Shown: positions 38,141-47,200 of the stretch, in pieces
Layout: the number at the start of each line of letters is the position of its first letter
How positions within the stretch are numbered: position 1 is the first letter of the stretch
Assembly (NCBI RefSeq): GCF_001705235.1
Contig: NZ_MCGV01000001.1
Coordinates: 3,910,181 to 3,974,180, forward strand
Length of the DNA stretch: 64,000 bases
Source of the DNA: Clostridium pasteurianum
GTDB taxonomy: Bacteria; Bacillota; Clostridia; Clostridiales; Clostridiaceae
Reading direction: 5' to 3'
Position numbers and translations under genes: made by a program
Notes under the pieces: model-generated
Told to the model about the DNA's origin: nothing
Seen by the model: the letters and a program-made list of their open reading frames with translations, nothing else
Databases searched by the model: none

Positions 38141-39109
38141 TTGGTAGAGTTAAAAACTATTAAGGAATTTCAAGCGGGTAATAGAATAGATGGGTTTTTC
38201 ATAATTAAATCAGCGGAGAAAAGAATCTCATCAAACAATAAGAAGTTTATTAATTTTACTTTTGGAGATAAAACCGGTGATATAAACGGAAAACTTTGGG
38301 ATGCATCAGATGAAGATGAAAAAAATTTTACAGACAACATGCTTGTAAAGGTAAGAGGTACTATAATAGAATGGCAGAATAATCTTCAACTTAAAATAGA
38401 TAAAATAAGAAAAACCGTAGATGATGATAATGTTAAAATATCAGATTTTGTTCCATCAGCACCATATTCTTCAGATGATATGTACGCCACTATACTTGAA
38501 TATGCTGATAAGATAAAAAATCAAGATATAAAAAACATTGTATATGATGTTTTAGAAGGAGCTGGTGAAAAATTAATGTACTGGCCAGCAGCAAAGAAAA
38601 ATCATCATTCAGTTCGTTCTGGACTCTTATATCATACAACTACTATGCTTAAGGCAGGAGAAAAAATCAGTGAGGTATATACATTTTTGAATACAGATTT
38701 AATATATGCAGGTGCGATACTTCACGATATGGCAAAACTTGAGGAAATGGAATCATCAGAGCTTGGGATAGTTACTGACTACAGTATAGAGGGGCAGCTT
38801 TTAGGTCATATAATTTTAGGTGTGGAAAAGGTAAGAACTTCAGCTAAAAAAGTTGGAGCAAGTAAGGAAGTATCTATGATGCTTGAGCACATGGTATTAT
38901 CACATCACTATGAGGCAGAATACGGAAGCCCTAAAAAGCCAATGTTTCCTGAGGCAGAAGTTCTTCATCATTTAGATGATATGGATGCTGCTATGTTCGA
39001 CATGAGAAAAGCAGTTGAGGGAATAAATCCAGGTGAAATGTCAGATCCAGTATGGTCTCTTGATAGAAGAAGAATATATAAATCTAACTTAGATAAAAAT
39101 GAAGAATAA
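38141..39109 (+). CDS. YhaM-like 3'-5' exoribonuclease (OB fold + HD domain)
   Basis: 322-residue protein with an N-terminal OB-fold nucleic-acid domain (about residues 10-100) and a metal-dependent HD domain. HD-type motifs are HHSVRSGLLYHT, AGAILHDMAKLEE and LSHHYEAEYGSP. It matches YhaM/CBF1, a 3'-5' exonuclease acting on RNA and single-stranded DNA. I place the start at TTG 38141, 6 nt after GGAGG; an in-frame ATG at 38117 precedes that ribosome site. It stands alone between two terminators. Confidence 0.88.
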   Translation: MVELKTIKEFQAGNRIDGFFIIKSAEKRISSNNKKFINFTFGDKTGDINGKLWDASDEDEKNFTDNMLVKVRGTIIEWQNNLQLKIDKIRKTVDDDNVKISDFVPSAPYSSDDMYATILEYADKIKNQDIKNIVYDVLEGAGEKLMYWPAAKKNHHSVRSGLLYHTTTMLKAGEKISEVYTFLNTDLIYAGAILHDMAKLEEMESSELGIVTDYSIEGQLLGHIILGVEKVRTSAKKVGASKEVSMMLEHMVLSHHYEAEYGSPKKPMFPEAEVLHHLDDMDAAMFDMRKAVEGINPGEMSDPVWSLDRRRIYKSNLDKNEE

Positions 39110-39156
39110 AATTATAAGTGGCTGCTGCATTTAATGCAACAGCCACTTATAATTTT
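39108..39156. terminator. Bidirectional terminator
   Basis: Stem AAAATTATAAGTGGCTG (from 39108) pairs with CAGCCACTTATAATTTT (to 39156), extended inward to TGCAT/ATGCA past one mismatch. It overlaps the stop codons of both convergent genes. Confidence 0.88.
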
Positions 39157-40342
39157 ATGCAGTTTTTATAACTTGTTCAACTGCTTTAATAACTTCAGCT
39201 ACTACACTTTTCGCATCTTCAAAAGAAAGGGAAGAATACAGTGGAAGTGTTAGTTCATTTTTATATTGATCATAAGTATTAGGGTAATCCTTTATAGAAT
39301 ATCCTAAATTTTTATAATAAGTAAACATTGGAAGAGGCGTAAAATGGACATTTGTAGGTATTCCTATTTCAGCCAGTATATTTATTACATCATTACGCTG
39401 TTTTTCAGTAAAATTTTTTATTCTTAAAGGAAATAAGTGATATGAAGTTTCCTTTTCTGAATCTTTCTTAAAAGGTATGATTGCCCATGATTTATCCTTT
39501 AAAGCTTCATCATAAAGGTCTGTAAGTGCTGCTCTTTTTTTTAGCATATCTTCATAACGTGTAAGTTGTACAAGACCGATTGCTGCATGAATATCTGTCA
39601 TGTTACATTTCAGACCGTCAGTTAAAATATCATACTGCCAACCGCCAGCTTTAGATTTTGTAAGAGCATCTTTAGTTTGACCGTTTAATGAAGTATATTT
39701 AAGTTCCTTATATAAATCCTTTTTTCCATTAAAATGATTATTATTAAAAGTTATTGCTCCACCTTCAGCAGTAGTTAGATTTTTTACTGCATGGAAAGAA
39801 AATACGTGAAAGTCTGCCTGACATCCAACTCTTCTTCCCTTATATGTTGCTCCAAAAGCATGTGAAGAATCTGATATTAAAACTATATCTTCTCTATGTA
39901 ATTCTTTTAAAAGATTCCTTATGGCATCATAGTCAAGGGGAATTCCAGCAATATCAACTGTTACTATTGCTTTTGTGTTTGGTGTTATAGCATCTTTAAT
40001 TTTATTTATATCTATTAAGAATGAATCTTTTTCTAGATCCACAAATTTTGGCTTTATACCTCTATGACATATGGTATTTGAAGTAGATGCATAAGTATAA
40101 GGGGTAGTTATTATTTCATAGGGAGGATTGAAATTAAGAACTCTAAGTATTAAATCAAGAGCACAGGTTGCACTGGAAACGGCAACTGCTTTTTCACACT
40201 CACAGTATTCAGCTACTTTTTTTTCAAATTCTGCAACTTTAGGCCCTGAAGTAATCCATCCAGATTTTAAAACTTCAACTACTTTTTCTATTTCCTTCTC
40301 AGTGATGTCTGGTGGAGAGAAGGGTATATTGTATTTTTTCAT
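39155..40342 (-). CDS. DegT/DnrJ/EryC1/StrS family aminotransferase
   Basis: 395-residue PLP enzyme of the sugar aminotransferase family, which makes amino sugars for surface polysaccharide, glycans or antibiotics. It shows the GWITSGPKVAEFE start region, SSATCALDL, SDSSHAFGA and the PLP lysine K187 in SFHAVKNLTTAEGG. ATG at 40342 follows AAAGGCGG; the frame extends further upstream (to 40417), but no ribosome site supports it. It stands alone with no sugar-nucleotide genes beside it, so the substrate is unknown. Confidence 0.9.
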   Translation of the reverse strand: MKKYNIPFSPPDITEKEIEKVVEVLKSGWITSGPKVAEFEKKVAEYCECEKAVAVSSATCALDLILRVLNFNPPYEIITTPYTYASTSNTICHRGIKPKFVDLEKDSFLIDINKIKDAITPNTKAIVTVDIAGIPLDYDAIRNLLKELHREDIVLISDSSHAFGATYKGRRVGCQADFHVFSFHAVKNLTTAEGGAITFNNNHFNGKKDLYKELKYTSLNGQTKDALTKSKAGGWQYDILTDGLKCNMTDIHAAIGLVQLTRYEDMLKKRAALTDLYDEALKDKSWAIIPFKKDSEKETSYHLFPLRIKNFTEKQRNDVINILAEIGIPTNVHFTPLPMFTYYKNLGYSIKDYPNTYDQYKNELTLPLYSSLSFEDAKSVVAEVIKAVEQVIKTA

Positions 40343-40545
40343 GTAATTACCGCCTTTCAAATTAGAGATAAACCACATAGTAATAAAATCGTCATAAATT
40401 GTGTTTGGTTTATACATATAAGCAAATTTAAAGTCTAATAATATTATAAGATTTAAATTTATTATTTACAACTTTTTAAAAAAGTAGTATATTAATAAAT
40501 ATAGATTATTAAATAATAATAAATATTAATGAAAGGAAGTTTATT

Positions 40546-40725
40546 ATGGATACAAAAGAAGTTGTTTTAAAAATATTAAATGATGCAGGAGAACCTCTTA
40601 AAACTAAGGATATAGCTGAAAAGGCAGGTATTGATTCAAAGGAAGTGAATCAAGCAATTAAATCATTAAAAACTGATGGAAAAATTATATCGCCTAAGAG
40701 ATGCTATTATTCAGTGGAAAAATAA
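40546..40725 (+). CDS. Small winged-helix DNA-binding protein
   Basis: 59-residue protein (starting MDTKEVVLKIL, ending CYYSVEK) made almost only of a winged helix: LKTKDIAEKAGIDSKEVNQA is a clear helix-turn-helix, and DGKIISPKRCYYSVE is the wing. Such mini-regulators resemble archaeal or MarR-like transcription factors. ATG 40546 follows AAAGGAAG. The last base of the stop codon is the first base of composite element C. It is short enough to be missed by ORF callers. Targets are unknown. Confidence 0.8.
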   Translation: MDTKEVVLKILNDAGEPLKTKDIAEKAGIDSKEVNQAIKSLKTDGKIISPKRCYYSVEK

Positions 40726-41294
40726 ATCGAATTAACATTGATTTGTAACATTAAAAAAATTCTATAAATCTAAGGTTAAAAAATCATAAAATCCTAAGAG
40801 TTTTCAATAACTCACTAACGTTCAGACAAATTGAAAACTCTAAGTATTTTATGATTTTTTAACCAAGATTTATTAGAACTTTTTTAAATTGTTACTTCAT
40901 CAATGTTAATTCGATTAGAGAGTAAAGCAAGGAAAAAATTCCTCCGTTCCTACGGAATTTTAGGAATAATTAGTAAATCACTATTTAGACAAGTAAACTT
41001 TCAATAATTCTACGAAGTTTGCCAAATTTAAATAGCTGATTTAGTTTGATATTTATATTATTTTTCGTAGGGAAGCGGAGAAAAATTTACCTTGCTTTTA
41101 TTTTAAGTGAAGTAATAGTATTTTGGAAACGATTTAAATAAAAGTCAATAAGACTTGCTTCAAATTATAAAAAGACTTAGAAATTTTAATTTGTTTGAGC
41201 TTTTTTACGCGAGTTATTAAAATTACTTAGTCTCTTTATAATTTGAAGCTTAGTCTTATGATTTTTATTTAATTTTTCAAAATACTATTACTTC
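40725..41294. repeat. Composite palindromic element, copy C (complete, inverted)
   Basis: 570 bp between convergent genes, in reverse orientation to A and B. The first palindrome (40725-40916) has outer arms AATCGAATTAACATTGAT and the complement. Block 2 in reverse follows (40921-40961), then a 98-bp middle sharing AAACTAAATCAGCTATTTAAAT (reverse strand) with copy A. Block 1 in reverse is at 41060-41100. The second palindrome (41109-41294) has ends GAAGTAATAGTATTTTGG and CAAAATACTATTACTTC. Apexes carry the shared AATTTGT...GAGTTA motif. The stop codons of both neighbouring genes touch its two ends. Confidence 0.85.
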
Positions 41295-42111
41295 ACAGAT
41301 TTAAACATTTATTAACATCAATTATAGTAGGAACCCATTGTCCATTGATATTTTTTATAAATTGATTAACCTGTATGTCTGTACCATTTGTTAGCTGAAA
41401 AAATTGAAACATGTATTCATTTCCATCTGTTCCAGAAACAAAAATGTTTTTTACATAACCAATTTGTTCTGTAGGATGTACAACTTTAATTAGTTTGCAC
41501 CAATCACCGTAAACCGTATTTACATACAGTTCAGCATTATGTGCCCAACCATGGTAGGGAGCACACAGAAAATCCTCACCCCTTAAATCTATATCAGAAA
41601 TTTTGTAGCTGCCGTTCTCATTTTTTATATACATAAATCCATAGTAATAGGCAAAACTTGTATTACCATTTACAGATGGTTCTATGGTTTCTATTTCAAA
41701 AAAATATTTATATACATTAGTATTATTAGCATCTAGTATATTTCTTAGTTTTATTAAATTGATATGACCAATTTCTTTAAACATTTCAGAGTAACTTTTA
41801 TAATCAAGTCTTTTTTTAAAATCTTCTGTGAGAAAGCTGTAGGAAATAGGGTAGGGTTCCACTCCATTTCCAATGCTTCCGCATCCACCTTTTGATATAC
41901 TCGACGCCTCTCTTAAAATACTAAAATAATTAATAACGGTTTCTTTAGGGGAGATAAATAGATAATTTGGCAAGGTTATCTTATTGTAATCTTCTTTCCA
42001 GTATTTATCAAGAAATTCATAGCTAAAGTCTTTTACATTTATAGCAACTAGTTTTGAAGGTCTAAAATACCTCTCATTAAATTTTAAGATATCTAAATTA
42101 GTATTTTCCAT
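41293..42111 (-). CDS. Unrecognised soluble protein
   Basis: 272-residue protein I do not recognise. It has no signal peptide or membrane segment. It begins MENTNLDILKFNERYF and is rich in aromatic residues. A glycine-rich stretch (SISKGGCGSIGNGVEPYP, about residue 92) and a C-terminal half of probable beta-strands (FAYYYGFMYIKNENGSYKISD, APYHGWAHN) stand out, ending in conserved-looking VPTIIDVNKCLNL. Four cysteines are scattered. It stands alone: composite element C overlaps its stop codon and a small hairpin repeat lies upstream. Codon use is like its neighbours. Confidence 0.7.
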   Translation of the reverse strand: MENTNLDILKFNERYFRPSKLVAINVKDFSYEFLDKYWKEDYNKITLPNYLFISPKETVINYFSILREASSISKGGCGSIGNGVEPYPISYSFLTEDFKKRLDYKSYSEMFKEIGHINLIKLRNILDANNTNVYKYFFEIETIEPSVNGNTSFAYYYGFMYIKNENGSYKISDIDLRGEDFLCAPYHGWAHNAELYVNTVYGDWCKLIKVVHPTEQIGYVKNIFVSGTDGNEYMFQFFQLTNGTDIQVNQFIKNINGQWVPTIIDVNKCLNL

Positions 42112-42209
42112 AATTATAACCTCATGTTATTATTAAAAACTTACATAAATAGTATATTTGAGATAGGTACAATTGTTTAATAAAATTTATAGTACATTAA
42201 AATTAGAAA

Positions 42210-42268
42210 TTAAAAATGAAGGAGAGTTTTCCGCATCCTTGCTCTGGAAAATCTTCCTTCATTCTTAA
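42210..42268. repeat. Small hairpin repeat, copy 1
   Basis: Imperfect palindrome with ends TTAAAAATGAAGG and CCTTCATTCTTAA and a loop around CCGCATCCTTGCTCTGG. A related copy in the same orientation lies at 43784-43842; the two flank the LamG/Ig-like gene. Confidence 0.65.
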
Positions 42269-42336
42269 CTTTTAACTTACTAAGATTAGTATGTTTGAAA
42301 TTCTAAGGCATGAATATATTTTGAAAATGAATATTA

Positions 42337-43656
42337 CTATTTTGTATACTCCTGAACCTTAAAATCATCTATCTTATCGAATGGTATATAATCCTTATTT
42401 GTTAAATATGATCCAGTTGCAGGAACATTAATTACATAATACGCAGCTGCTGTTCCTTTCGACCTTGCATCATACCAATTCAAAAAGTCATTTAACTCAC
42501 TTTCTGATAAATCATACTGTTTTGTGCTTCCATTAGCCATATTAATTATTAACGTTGCTCTATTGCCGCCAGTTGTAGGCGTTGGATCCTTTGCTTTTGT
42601 TACTGTAACCGTACATGTAGCACTTAATTTACTTCCATCCTGTGTAGTTGCTGTAATTATTGCTGTTCCTTCGCTGCTTCCTGCTGTCATCTTTCCCGTA
42701 AGTTTATCTACCGTTACTACATTTGAATCGCTACTTGTCCAATATACAGTTTTATTAGTTGTATCATCAGGTGTTACTGTTGCTGTTAAAGTATCATCAG
42801 TTTTGTTTTCTTCTATTGAATCTGTTGTCTTATTTAACGTTATTCCTGTTGCCACACTGTTGCATTCTATTACATCATTATATATTTGTAAATCGGCTAA
42901 AGAACCGTTATAACGGTACATCATATCAGGAGTTCTCGCTGTTCCTACAAGTAAACTATATGTTGCAGCATCTGTTTCAACTGAAGATGCAGTAGAAGAA
43001 ACATTTGGCTTTATTAAATCATCAATATATAATTTAACACAATTAGAATTAGTAGTCCCATCCCAAGTAAATAATATAGTATGCCAATTATCATCATCTA
43101 CCTTAATATTACTCTGCATAGATATAGTATAAGTTAAAGTCGATCCATTAGCCATAAGAATTGATAAATAGCCAGAATCTGTTACATAAAATCCAATTCC
43201 TTTTTTTGACCAATCCCCTTGATAATTATTAAGTAAACTTCTCCAATTTGATGCATAATGTTGGCATTTTATTCTAAACATTATACTTTTCTTACCAGCT
43301 GGTATTATAGGCTTATTAAAATTAATATAATCATTGCTACCATTAAAGATTCTATATGTTCCAGCATTATCATTTACACTTGTAGTACCATTATAAGTAC
43401 CATCATTTCCATGTCCTGAGCTATCTTTACAAACTGTTCCACTTGTTTCATCCATTTTATAATTTGCTACTAAATTAGATGAATAATCTTTCTTAGGTAC
43501 ATAGTTTTCAGTATTTATTGCTGCAACTGCATTATTATTTGAAGAACCTTTAGTTACATTTGCAAATATTTTACTGCTGTCACCACTAAATATAACTGAA
43601 GCTACTACAAAAAATGCACATAAAAATAATCCAATAACTTTAAACTTTTTCTTCAT
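42337..43656 (-). CDS. Secreted LamG-domain / bacterial Ig-like protein
   Basis: 439 residues with a signal peptide (KKKFKVIGLFLCAFFVVASVIFS). A concanavalin-like LamG/laminin-G-3 domain spans about residues 60-265 (YKMDETSGTVCKDSSGHGNDG, FNGSNDYINF, DDNWHTILFTWDG, YNGSLADLQIYN). A Big_2 Ig-like repeat covers about 270-350 (VATGITLNKTTDSI, SDSNVVTVDKLTGKMTA, GTAIITATTQDGS). A short linker and an unknown 75-residue tail follow. Such proteins bind glycans or mediate adhesion outside the cell. No anchor motif is seen, so it is probably released. It is flanked by two small hairpin repeats, a possible sign of acquisition. Confidence 0.85.
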   Translation of the reverse strand: MKKKFKVIGLFLCAFFVVASVIFSGDSSKIFANVTKGSSNNNAVAAINTENYVPKKDYSSNLVANYKMDETSGTVCKDSSGHGNDGTYNGTTSVNDNAGTYRIFNGSNDYINFNKPIIPAGKKSIMFRIKCQHYASNWRSLLNNYQGDWSKKGIGFYVTDSGYLSILMANGSTLTYTISMQSNIKVDDDNWHTILFTWDGTTNSNCVKLYIDDLIKPNVSSTASSVETDAATYSLLVGTARTPDMMYRYNGSLADLQIYNDVIECNSVATGITLNKTTDSIEENKTDDTLTATVTPDDTTNKTVYWTSSDSNVVTVDKLTGKMTAGSSEGTAIITATTQDGSKLSATCTVTVTKAKDPTPTTGGNRATLIINMANGSTKQYDLSESELNDFLNWYDARSKGTAAAYYVINVPATGSYLTNKDYIPFDKIDDFKVQEYTK

Positions 43657-43783
43657 TTTATTATCCTCCCAAAATATATATTATTTTACTTATAAACAAT
43701 ATCATTATCGTGATATGACAATATATACTTAATGGAAATAAATAAAGTAACTGCCATATAAAAAATTAATGAAGAATGAAGAG

Positions 43784-43842
43784 TTAAGAATGATGGATGA
43801 TTTTTTGCCGCTATGCTATAGAAAATTTACATTCATTCTTAA
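43784..43842. repeat. Small hairpin repeat, copy 2
   Basis: TTAAGAATGATGGATGATTT through to CATTCATTCTTAA, with a loop around TGCCGCTATGCTATAGAAAA. It has the same layout and orientation as 42210-42268 with scattered substitutions; arms remain largely complementary. Confidence 0.6.
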
Positions 43843-44054
43843 TTCTTTTTTTATTTTTGCTTTGCAATATTTATATTTAGTGCAGCAGTACCTTTTATTG
43901 ATATATCAAAATGTCATAAGTTTAACTATAAGTAGTAATTTGATAATATTACAAAAAATTCAGAAAAAGAGATTTATAGATAAAAATATGCTAAAAAGAA
44001 GAGAATACACATGGATAAATCATGTACACGTGTAATTAAATGTTAAAAATAACG

Positions 44055-44083
44055 TTTACAAGTATGCAAAATTGGTATATACT
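44055..44083 (+). promoter_or_regulatory. Candidate promoter P1 of the GH31 genes
   Basis: TTTACA (44055-44060), a 17-bp spacer and TATACT (44078-44083). The 20-bp palindrome lies about 85 bp downstream, where a bound repressor could act as a roadblock. Confidence 0.5.
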
Positions 44084-44167
44084 TTATCTGTAAAGGAGGT
44101 GTAAAGATTCTAATTATTAAAAGTAATATATTATAACTAACGAAAAAAAATCTTTTTTTTTACCTAA

Positions 44168-44187
44168 TTGTGCAATCGATTGCACAA
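44168..44187. promoter_or_regulatory. LacI-family / CcpA-type operator
   Basis: Perfect 20-bp palindrome TTGTGCAATCGATTGCACAA. The core GCAATCGATTGC has the central CG and half-sites of LacI/GalR-family operators (MalR-like), and TGCAATCGATTGCA also fits the catabolite-response consensus TGNAANCGNWNNCW. It lies just upstream of candidate promoter P2 of the first alpha-glucosidase gene, so sugar-dependent control is likely. Which regulator binds cannot be told. Confidence 0.75.
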
Positions 44188-44199
44188 ATTTAAAAGTAC

Positions 44200-44228
44200 T
44201 TGAGAAAAATAGTATGAAATATTATAAA
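44200..44228 (+). promoter_or_regulatory. Candidate promoter P2 of the GH31 genes
   Basis: TTGAGA (44200-44205), a 17-bp spacer and TATAAA (44223-44228), 29 bp before the start codon and 12 bp after the palindromic operator. Confidence 0.5.
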
Positions 44229-44256
44229 TAAAGTAATGAAGGGTGGTAAAAATTAA

Positions 44257-47200
44257 ATGAGTAGTGTTAATAAAAGACCTATATGGAAAAAAACATTATA
44301 TTGTTTTGTTGCTGCCGCATTAGTAGTAAATACTGTACCTCAAACATTAAGATTGAATACCGCTGCTGATTTTAATACCAGCATTAAGGCTAATAGTGTT
44401 AAAGCAGCTTCAAATATTTCGGCAAAGCTAACAGGAGATACATTGACAATTACAAATGGTTCAGATCAAACTAGTATACAAATATGTGAACCTCAACTGT
44501 TTAGGGTTGATTATAAACCAGGTGGAAAATCAAGTGATAAAACTTTAGTAGTAGATCCTGATAAAAAGTGGAGTACAGGTAACATAGTATCCAGTGATCT
44601 TGATTCGGATCCTATGGTTGTGACAACTAAAAAAATGGTTTTAAAAATAAGTAAATCAGATTTAAGCATTTCAGCGTATGATATGCAGGGTAAAATGATT
44701 TTAAAACAAAATTCAGTTGCAAGTAAGAACGTAAATTTCACACATAATTCTGGAGATAGATTTTATGGAGCTAATGGATACAATATCAAAGATGATTCAA
44801 GCAAAGGAATGATTAGAAATGGCAATACACCTGTTTATGCAGGATATCAAGGACACTGTGGAGCACCGTTTATATGGAGCAATGATGGATATGGAGTACT
44901 TGTAGATTCAGATGGAGGAAACTTTTCAATAGAAGATACATCGCTTAGTTATAATGGAGATTCTAAAACCGATACAGATTATTATGTAATGCTTGGGAAT
45001 CCTAAGGAAGTTATGTCAGAAGAATCCGATGTATCAGGTAAAGCACCAATGTTTCCTAAGTGGGCAACCGGTTTCACAAACACCCAATGGGGATGGCAAA
45101 ATTCATTATCAGGAAGTGGAACTGATGAAGACAAGCTTAAAAGTGTAATTAATACCTATCGTTCTAAGCAAATTCCAATAGATAACTTCTGTCTTGATTT
45201 TGATTGGAAGCAGTGGGGACAGGACAACTATGGTGAATTTAAATGGAATACAGATAATTTTCCATCTTCAGAGTCAGGTCAGTTAAAACAATATATGGAT
45301 TCTAAGGGACTTAAATTAACAGGAATAATGAAGCCAAGAGTTCTTTTTAATTCACAACAGGCAAATTATGTAGCATCACAAAATTGGTGGCTTCCAGGTG
45401 ATAAAGCACAGAATGATTACTGTTGTAAGAAGGACATGGAGAATGTAAATTTTGCGATACCTGAACTTAGAACCTGGTGGTGGAATCATATACAGGATGC
45501 TTTTGATAAAGGTATTGTAGGCTTCTGGAATGATGAATGTGATGAAGATTCTAACTTTGGTAACTTCGGAAACATGAACATGGAAAGAGCTATATATGAC
45601 GGACAAAGAGGATATAAAAACCAAAGAGTATGGTCAATTAATAGAAACTACTATTCTGGAGCACAAAGATATGCTTACGGTATGTGGTCTGGAGATATAG
45701 ATACTGGCTTCCAGAGTATGGCAAATCAACGTGAAAGAATGCTTTCAGCAGTTAACTTAGGTGAGGCAAGATGGGGAATGGATACAGGTGGATTTAATAG
45801 CGGAAATCCATCAAGTGAAAATTATGCTAGATGGGTTGAGTTTAGTGCGTTTACGCCTATATTTAGAGTTCATGGTAACCAAGACCAAGTGCGTTATCCA
45901 TGGGCATTTGGGAGTACTGCGGAATCCGCTGCAAAGAAAGTTATGCAGTTAAGATATGAATTAATGCCATATGTATATTCATATGATAGAAACTTATCAC
46001 AAACTGGATTAGGACTTGTAAGATCACTTATGATGGAATATCCTAATGATGCTAATACAGCAAATGATAAGGAAGCATGGATGTTTGGAGATTATATGCT
46101 TGTATCACCAGTTGTTGAACAGGGGCAAACATCAAAGAATATATATTTACCAGCAGGAAAATGGATAGATTATAATACAGGAAAACAATATGATGGTGGA
46201 CAGACTATAAACTATGCAGTAAATTCAAATACCTGGGATGATGTCCCTATATTTATGAAGAGCGGTGCAATAATTCCTACACAGGATTATGAAGACTACG
46301 TAGGTGAGAAGAAAATAACTGACGTATATGTAGATGCTTTTCCAGGTACAGAAGCTTCAAATTTTGATTACTATGATGATGATGGAAATACTTATAATTA
46401 TGAAAAAGGCTCTTATTTTGATCAGAAGATGACTCTTCAAAAGGATAATGGTTCAACCTATGTAGAATTCAATATAGGTAAAAATTCAGGAAGTTATACA
46501 CCTGACTTACAGAATTATATAGTGAAAGTACATTCAAAAGCATTAAATACGGTTACTTCCAACGGACAAGCATTAAAACAGTGTTCAAGTTATGATGAAC
46601 TTAAAAATGCTTCAGGAGAAGGGTACGCAACTGGAACTGATAAATATGGTGATGTTACTTATGTAAAAGTTGCTGCCGGTGATGCAAAAGATATAATTGT
46701 ACCTACAACAGCTGAACCTGCATCTTTAACAGTAACTCCAAGTGTAAAGGGTGGAACTTATGCAAGTGCACAAAATGTATCTCTTACAGCTTCAAGACCA
46801 GGTTCAACAATATATTATACCTTAGATGGAACGGAGCCAACAGAAAATAGTACAAAATATACAGCACCAATTACTATAGATTCAAATACAACTATTAAAG
46901 CTATAGCAGTAGATGCTCAAGGTAATAAATCTGATGTTGATACAGAAAATTATACTATCAATATACCTTTAACAGCATCTGCAGATTTAGCTGAAGGGAC
47001 ATACTATGGTGCTAAAACAGTAACTCTTACAGCTTCAAAACAGAATGCAGTAATATACTATACTACTGACGGAACAACTCCAACATCAAGCAGTACAAAA
47101 TATACAGCACCAATAATTTTAAATCCAGCAAAAGATTCTCAAACACTTAAATTTATAGCTGTAGATGCTGCAAATCCAAATAATGTTTCTGATGTTTATA

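Larger units (their letters stand above)
43657..44256. other. 600-bp divergent regulatory region before the GH31 pair
   Basis: No convincing gene. It contains hairpin repeat copy 2 (43784-43842), a palindromic TACACGTGTA (44025-44034), two candidate promoters (44055-44083 and 44200-44228) and a perfect 20-bp operator-like palindrome (44168-44187). An AAAGGAGG at 44093-44100 has no start codon after it. An 88-codon frame at 43769-44035 overlaps the repeat and is not believed. Confidence 0.6.

Noticed and set aside
42524-42913. 129-codon plus-strand ORF opposite the LamG gene
   Set aside because: Valine/serine-rich shadow of the Ig-like repeat on the other strand, without a ribosome site.
43769-44035. 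88-codon plus-strand ORF before the GH31 genes
   Set aside because: It overlaps the small hairpin repeat, has no ribosome site and reads as repeat-derived, phenylalanine/leucine-rich sequence.
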